Below, piece by piece: positions 4,890-7,360 of a stretch of DNA of 7,360 bases (its first letter is position 1; every line of letters begins with the position of its first letter). The position numbers and the translations under genes are program-made. The notes under the pieces were generated by a model. It did not search any database and was not told where the DNA came from. It saw only the letters and a list, made by a program, of their open reading frames with translations. The stretch comes from Rhodoferax sp. UBA5149. Its GTDB lineage: Bacteria; Pseudomonadota; Gammaproteobacteria; Burkholderiales; Burkholderiaceae_C. The DNA is taken from contig NZ_DHXT01000235.1 in the NCBI RefSeq assembly GCF_002413825.1, positions 12,957-20,316 of the forward strand, in the 5' to 3' direction.

Positions 4890-5882
4890 ATGACCAATAA
4901 TATCTTCAATAAAGCGTGTATTTACGGCGCCGGTGCCATCGGTGGCTGGATCGGTCTGCGGCTGGCGGGGGCTGGTTGTCACGTCAGCGTGGTGGCGCGC
5001 GGGGCGACGCTGGATGCCCTCAAACGCCATGGGCTGCGGTCTCGCCACGGCCACGTGGAGGCCAGCGCCTCGGTCCAGGCCAGTGCCAGCCCGGCCGAGC
5101 TGGGCGTGCAGGATCTGGTGGTGATCGCGGTCAAGGCGCCTTCGCTGCTGGAGGTGGCGCGCCACATCAAACCCCTGATCGGTCCCGACACCGTGGTGCT
5201 GACGGCCATGAACGGCGTGCCCTGGTGGTTTTTTCAGGGCTTCGGGGGCCGCTTTGAGAACACCCGGCTCAGCGCGGTAGACAGCACCGGCGAGATTGAC
5301 GCCGCCCTACCGGCGGCCAGCGTCATCGGCTGCGTCGTGCATGCCAGTTGTTCGCTGGTATTGCCGGGCTACGTGCACCATCACTTTGGCAACAAGTTGA
5401 TCATCGGCGAGCCTTCAGGCGTCAAGACCGGACGCGTGGCGCAACTCGCCGCGCTGTTGGCGCGCGCCGGTTTTGATGTCGGCGTGTCGGACCAGATTCA
5501 GAAAGACAGCTGGTACAAGCTGTGGGGCAACATGACGGTGAACCCCATCAGCGCCCTCACCGGCGCCACCACCGACCTGATCTTGGGCGACGAGCTGGTG
5601 CGCGGCTTTGTGTCTGCCGTGATGCTGGAAGCGAAAGAAATCGGTGAACGCATCGGCATTCCCATCGATCAGCAGCCGGAAGACCGCCACGCGGTCACCC
5701 TCAAACTGGGCGCCTTCAAGACCTCGATGCTGCAGGACGTGGAGATGGGCAAGACGGTCGAGCTGGATGCGCTGGTGACGGTGGTGAAAGAGCTGGGCAC
5801 GCTGACCGGCGTGGCGACGCCGTTCACCGATGCCTTGCTGGGGCTGTCAAGGCTGCATGCACGGGTACGGGGTTTGTATTGA
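4890..5882 (+). CDS. 2-dehydropantoate 2-reductase family protein
   Basis: A 330-residue cytoplasmic NAD(P)-dependent oxidoreductase of the ApbA/PanE (ketopantoate reductase) family. It has the N-terminal Rossmann motif GAGAIGG (13-19) and R37 after VVA, suggesting NADP preference. AMNGVPWW contains N108 (equivalent of Asn98 in E. coli PanE). The C-terminal helical domain has WYKLWGN with catalytic K210, NPISALTG, and SMLQDVEMGKTVELD with E291 (equivalent of Glu256). All catalytic residues are present. It is probably co-transcribed with the aldolase 56 bases upstream. This context suggests that it acts on the aldolase's 2-oxo acid substrate or product rather than serving as the housekeeping pantothenate enzyme, although that role is not excluded. 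AGAGG from the intergenic repeat is the likely ribosome site. Confidence 0.9.
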   Translation: MTNNIFNKACIYGAGAIGGWIGLRLAGAGCHVSVVARGATLDALKRHGLRSRHGHVEASASVQASASPAELGVQDLVVIAVKAPSLLEVARHIKPLIGPDTVVLTAMNGVPWWFFQGFGGRFENTRLSAVDSTGEIDAALPAASVIGCVVHASCSLVLPGYVHHHFGNKLIIGEPSGVKTGRVAQLAALLARAGFDVGVSDQIQKDSWYKLWGNMTVNPISALTGATTDLILGDELVRGFVSAVMLEAKEIGERIGIPIDQQPEDRHAVTLKLGAFKTSMLQDVEMGKTVELDALVTVVKELGTLTGVATPFTDALLGLSRLHARVRGLY

Positions 5883-6013
5883 TGGTTGTGCGAGGGTCGG
5901 TTCAAGGTCTGAAGTAGCCGGTCTGCGCGGCTCATGGCGCAGGTCCGTTTGCATGAGAATGAGCGCTGCGGCACGGAATGCCGAATGAATCGAAGTAGAT
6001 ATCATGGGTGCGT
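5883..6013 (+). other. intergenic, two short hairpins, no clear terminator
   Basis: Between the reductase and the LysR gene are AGCCG-N7-CGGCT (5916-5932) and CGGCA-N5-TGCCG (5969-5983). Neither is followed by a T-run, so I do not call a terminator. I see no convincing promoter here. Confidence 0.3.
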
Positions 6014-7006
6014 ATGAGCTTGTTCACATCTTTTCGATATCTCGTCGCTCTGCATCAACACAAACATTTCGGACGCGCCGCAGAGGCATGCCATATCACG
6101 CAGCCAGCTTTGTCCAATGCGATTCGGGCCCTGGAGGCGGAGTTTGGAACCGCCATCGTCAAACGGGGCCGCTCTTTTCAAAGCTTTACCCCCGAGGGTG
6201 AACGAATATTTGCTACCGCGCAGCGGGTGCTCCATGAACAGGAACTCTTGCAGCAGGATCTCAAAAGCGCGGCCGATCACCCGGTTGGTACGTTGACGCT
6301 GGGCGCGGTGCCTTCGGTGATGCCCATTGCCGCGCGATTTTCTGGTGTGTTGCAAGGGCATCACCCAGGCCTTTCTCTTGTTTTGCTGTCGATGAGCTCT
6401 CCCGATATCGAGGCCGGCCTGGAGAGCCTTTCCGTGGATATGGCGCTCGGCTACACCGACCGACTCAAGACGCGTGCCGCCAAAATCATGACGATTGATC
6501 AGTACACCGAACGGTATTTCTTGCTGCGGCGTGCGGCAAAGCCTGCAGGGAAAGGCTTGCGCATCGTGGAGCGCCCCATGTCATGGGAAGCTGCTTCCCG
6601 ATTGACACTGTGTCTACTGACCCCAGAAATGCACAATCGCACGATTGTCGACGCTGCCTTTAAACAAGCCGGTGTAACTGTCAAACCTGTGATCGAGACA
6701 AATTCAATTTTGACGCTCGGATTGACCGTATTGGTGGGCGAAGTTAGCAGCATCTTGCCTGGCGCGCTGGTAGGTGTCCTGCGTGGCTATTCAGAACTGG
6801 AGGCGGTGCCGCTGAGCGCACCGGAGGTGTTAACGCCGATAGGGTTCATGTATTCCTTCAATGACCGACCTTCACATGCGCTTCGTGCCGCACTCAACAT
6901 GGCGTCTGATTCAATGTGGCTGCAACAGGTGGTGTCTTATGCTGGCTTGCTTCAGTCAGAGGTGCCTGGCGGCCGCATAGCTTCGCGACCTCCCAAATTT
7001 GTTTGA
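6014..7006 (+). CDS. LysR-family transcriptional regulator
   Basis: A 330-residue LysR-type regulator. The N-terminal winged helix-turn-helix is clear at residues 8-50: FRYLVALHQHKHFGRAAEAC, then HITQPALSNAIRALEAEFG. A linker helix runs from about 62 to 88. The effector-binding periplasmic-protein-like domain starts at about 94 (GTLTLGAVPSV) and runs to about 300. The H-F-G-R-A-A-E-A-C start is typical of the subgroup next to formate/oxalate and CO2-related genes. ATG 6014 was chosen by family alignment; GTG 6008 would add two residues, and neither has a strong ribosome site. It lies 131 bases after the reductase and 133 before an OFA transporter, all on one strand, so it most likely controls the transporter and perhaps the aldolase-reductase pair. 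Codon use is somewhat less GC-rich than its neighbours. Confidence 0.93.
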   Translation: MSLFTSFRYLVALHQHKHFGRAAEACHITQPALSNAIRALEAEFGTAIVKRGRSFQSFTPEGERIFATAQRVLHEQELLQQDLKSAADHPVGTLTLGAVPSVMPIAARFSGVLQGHHPGLSLVLLSMSSPDIEAGLESLSVDMALGYTDRLKTRAAKIMTIDQYTERYFLLRRAAKPAGKGLRIVERPMSWEAASRLTLCLLTPEMHNRTIVDAAFKQAGVTVKPVIETNSILTLGLTVLVGEVSSILPGALVGVLRGYSELEAVPLSAPEVLTPIGFMYSFNDRPSHALRAALNMASDSMWLQQVVSYAGLLQSEVPGGRIASRPPKFV

Positions 7007-7035
7007 ATGCATGGAATACCCTTGCCAATCATTCA

Positions 7036-7096
7036 ATTTCTGTATGGGGCCATGTTCAGAAATAATTTGACGCACTGTTGATTCCTCCATGACACT
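7036..7096 (+). promoter_or_regulatory. candidate LysR-controlled promoter of OFA transporter
   Basis: A dyad ATTTCTG-N14-CAGAAAT (7036-7063) encloses ATGG-GG-CCAT (7044-7053) and ends 3 bases before TTGACG (7067-7072), a good -35. A weak -10, GACACT (7091-7096), follows at 18 bases. An operator directly abutting the -35 with a poor -10 is the normal layout for LysR activation. The dyad is longer than the usual 15-base T-N11-A box. A second inverted repeat, TTGAATG/CATTCAA, sits just upstream (7003-7009 and 7030-7036). Confidence 0.4.
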
Positions 7097-7103
7097 GTCG
7101 CGA

Positions 7104-7120
7104 GCCCGCAACAAGCGGGC
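7104..7120 (+). other. stem-loop in transporter leader
   Basis: GCCCGC-AACAA-GCGGGC, a perfect 6-bp GC stem with a 5-base loop. It lies 8 bases before the AAGGAG ribosome site and near the predicted transcript 5' end. No T-run follows, so it is not a terminator. It may stabilise the 5' end of the mRNA. Confidence 0.45.
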
Positions 7121-7139
7121 GTCAATATAAGGAGACAGC

Positions 7140-7360
7140 ATGTCAGCAGTATTGGACGGAACGTCTGCGTTCCCGAAAGGTCGTTTGGGGGTGCTCGACA
7201 AGGAGCACATCGTTGCGGGCCCCGGCTTTAACCGCTGGCTCGTGCCACCGGCGGCCCTCGCGATTCATTTGTGCATCGGTATGGCCTACGGCTTTTCGGT
7301 GTTCTGGCTGCCGCTGTCCAGGGCACTGGGTATCAAGGATGCCATCAAATGCGGTCCGGA
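7140..7360 (+). CDS. OFA-family MFS transporter (oxalate/formate type), partial
   Basis: The first 73 codons of a major facilitator transporter; the rest lies beyond the right edge. After a polar N-terminal tail of about 30 residues comes NRWLVPPAALAIHLC and GMAYGFSVFWLPLS, which is the first membrane segment (about 34-56) with the A-Y-G-F-S-V-F pattern of the OFA (oxalate/formate antiporter) group. AAGGAG at 7129-7134, 5 bases before the ATG, fixes the start. The family moves small carboxylates across the inner membrane. The substrate cannot be read from this fragment. Being next to a LysR gene and downstream of an aldolase/reductase pair, it may import the acid that those enzymes process. 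The long N-terminal tail is normal for this subgroup as I recall it. Confidence 0.85.
   Translation, partial: MSAVLDGTSAFPKGRLGVLDKEHIVAGPGFNRWLVPPAALAIHLCIGMAYGFSVFWLPLSRALGIKDAIKCGP

Noticed and set aside
5916..5983. Hairpins after the reductase gene as rho-independent terminators
   Set aside because: Stems are only 5 bp and no T-run follows either of them.
1..7360. CRISPR array, tRNA/rRNA gene, transposase, phage or toxin-antitoxin system
   Set aside because: I saw no spaced identical repeats, no cloverleaf or rRNA-like stretch, and no mobile-element or defence protein motifs. The region reads as ordinary chromosomal genes.

Overview
The window looks like chromosome of a GC-rich betaproteobacterium, most likely a Comamonadaceae member of the Rhodoferax/Polaromonas type. 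The grounds are protein style, the SHP/DHC/cytochrome b cluster, an OFA-type transporter, and two degenerate copies of a short intergenic repeat that I recall from that family. This is recognition by eye, not a database result.

Left part, minus strand (1-1184): a three-gene redox operon in the order SHP (oxygen-binding DUF1924 cytochrome c), diheme cytochrome c (DHC), then a membrane cytochrome b cut by the left edge. Electrons probably run from quinol through cytochrome b and periplasmic DHC to SHP. A tandem-repeat site matching the PmrA/QseB box consensus lies just upstream of the SHP gene. Facing it on the plus strand is a secreted glycine-zipper protein (1446-2063), which converges on radA (2079-3446, minus). 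radA carries a perfect CTGT-N8-ACAG LexA-type SOS box 14 bases before its start.

Middle (3447-4011): this apparently empty stretch holds a 54-residue single-pass membrane protein on the minus strand (3610-3774). It has a good ribosome binding site and a second, one-mismatch PmrA/QseB-type box upstream. The stretch also holds one copy of the dispersed repeat.

Right part, plus strand (4012-7360): a metabolic set made of an HpcH/HpaI-family class II aldolase, a ketopantoate reductase-family enzyme, a LysR regulator and the start of an oxalate/formate-type (OFA) major facilitator transporter. A second repeat copy fills the aldolase-reductase gap and supplies the reductase's Shine-Dalgarno sequence. 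The lysR-transporter gap has a dyad directly next to a TTGACG -35 element, the layout of a LysR-activated promoter. Together these genes suggest uptake and aldol/redox conversion of a hydroxy- or keto-acid. The substrate is not shown by the sequence.

The most novel-looking items are the pair of PmrA/QseB-like boxes linking the SHP operon to the small membrane protein gene, the SOS box at radA, and the repeat used as a translation start signal.
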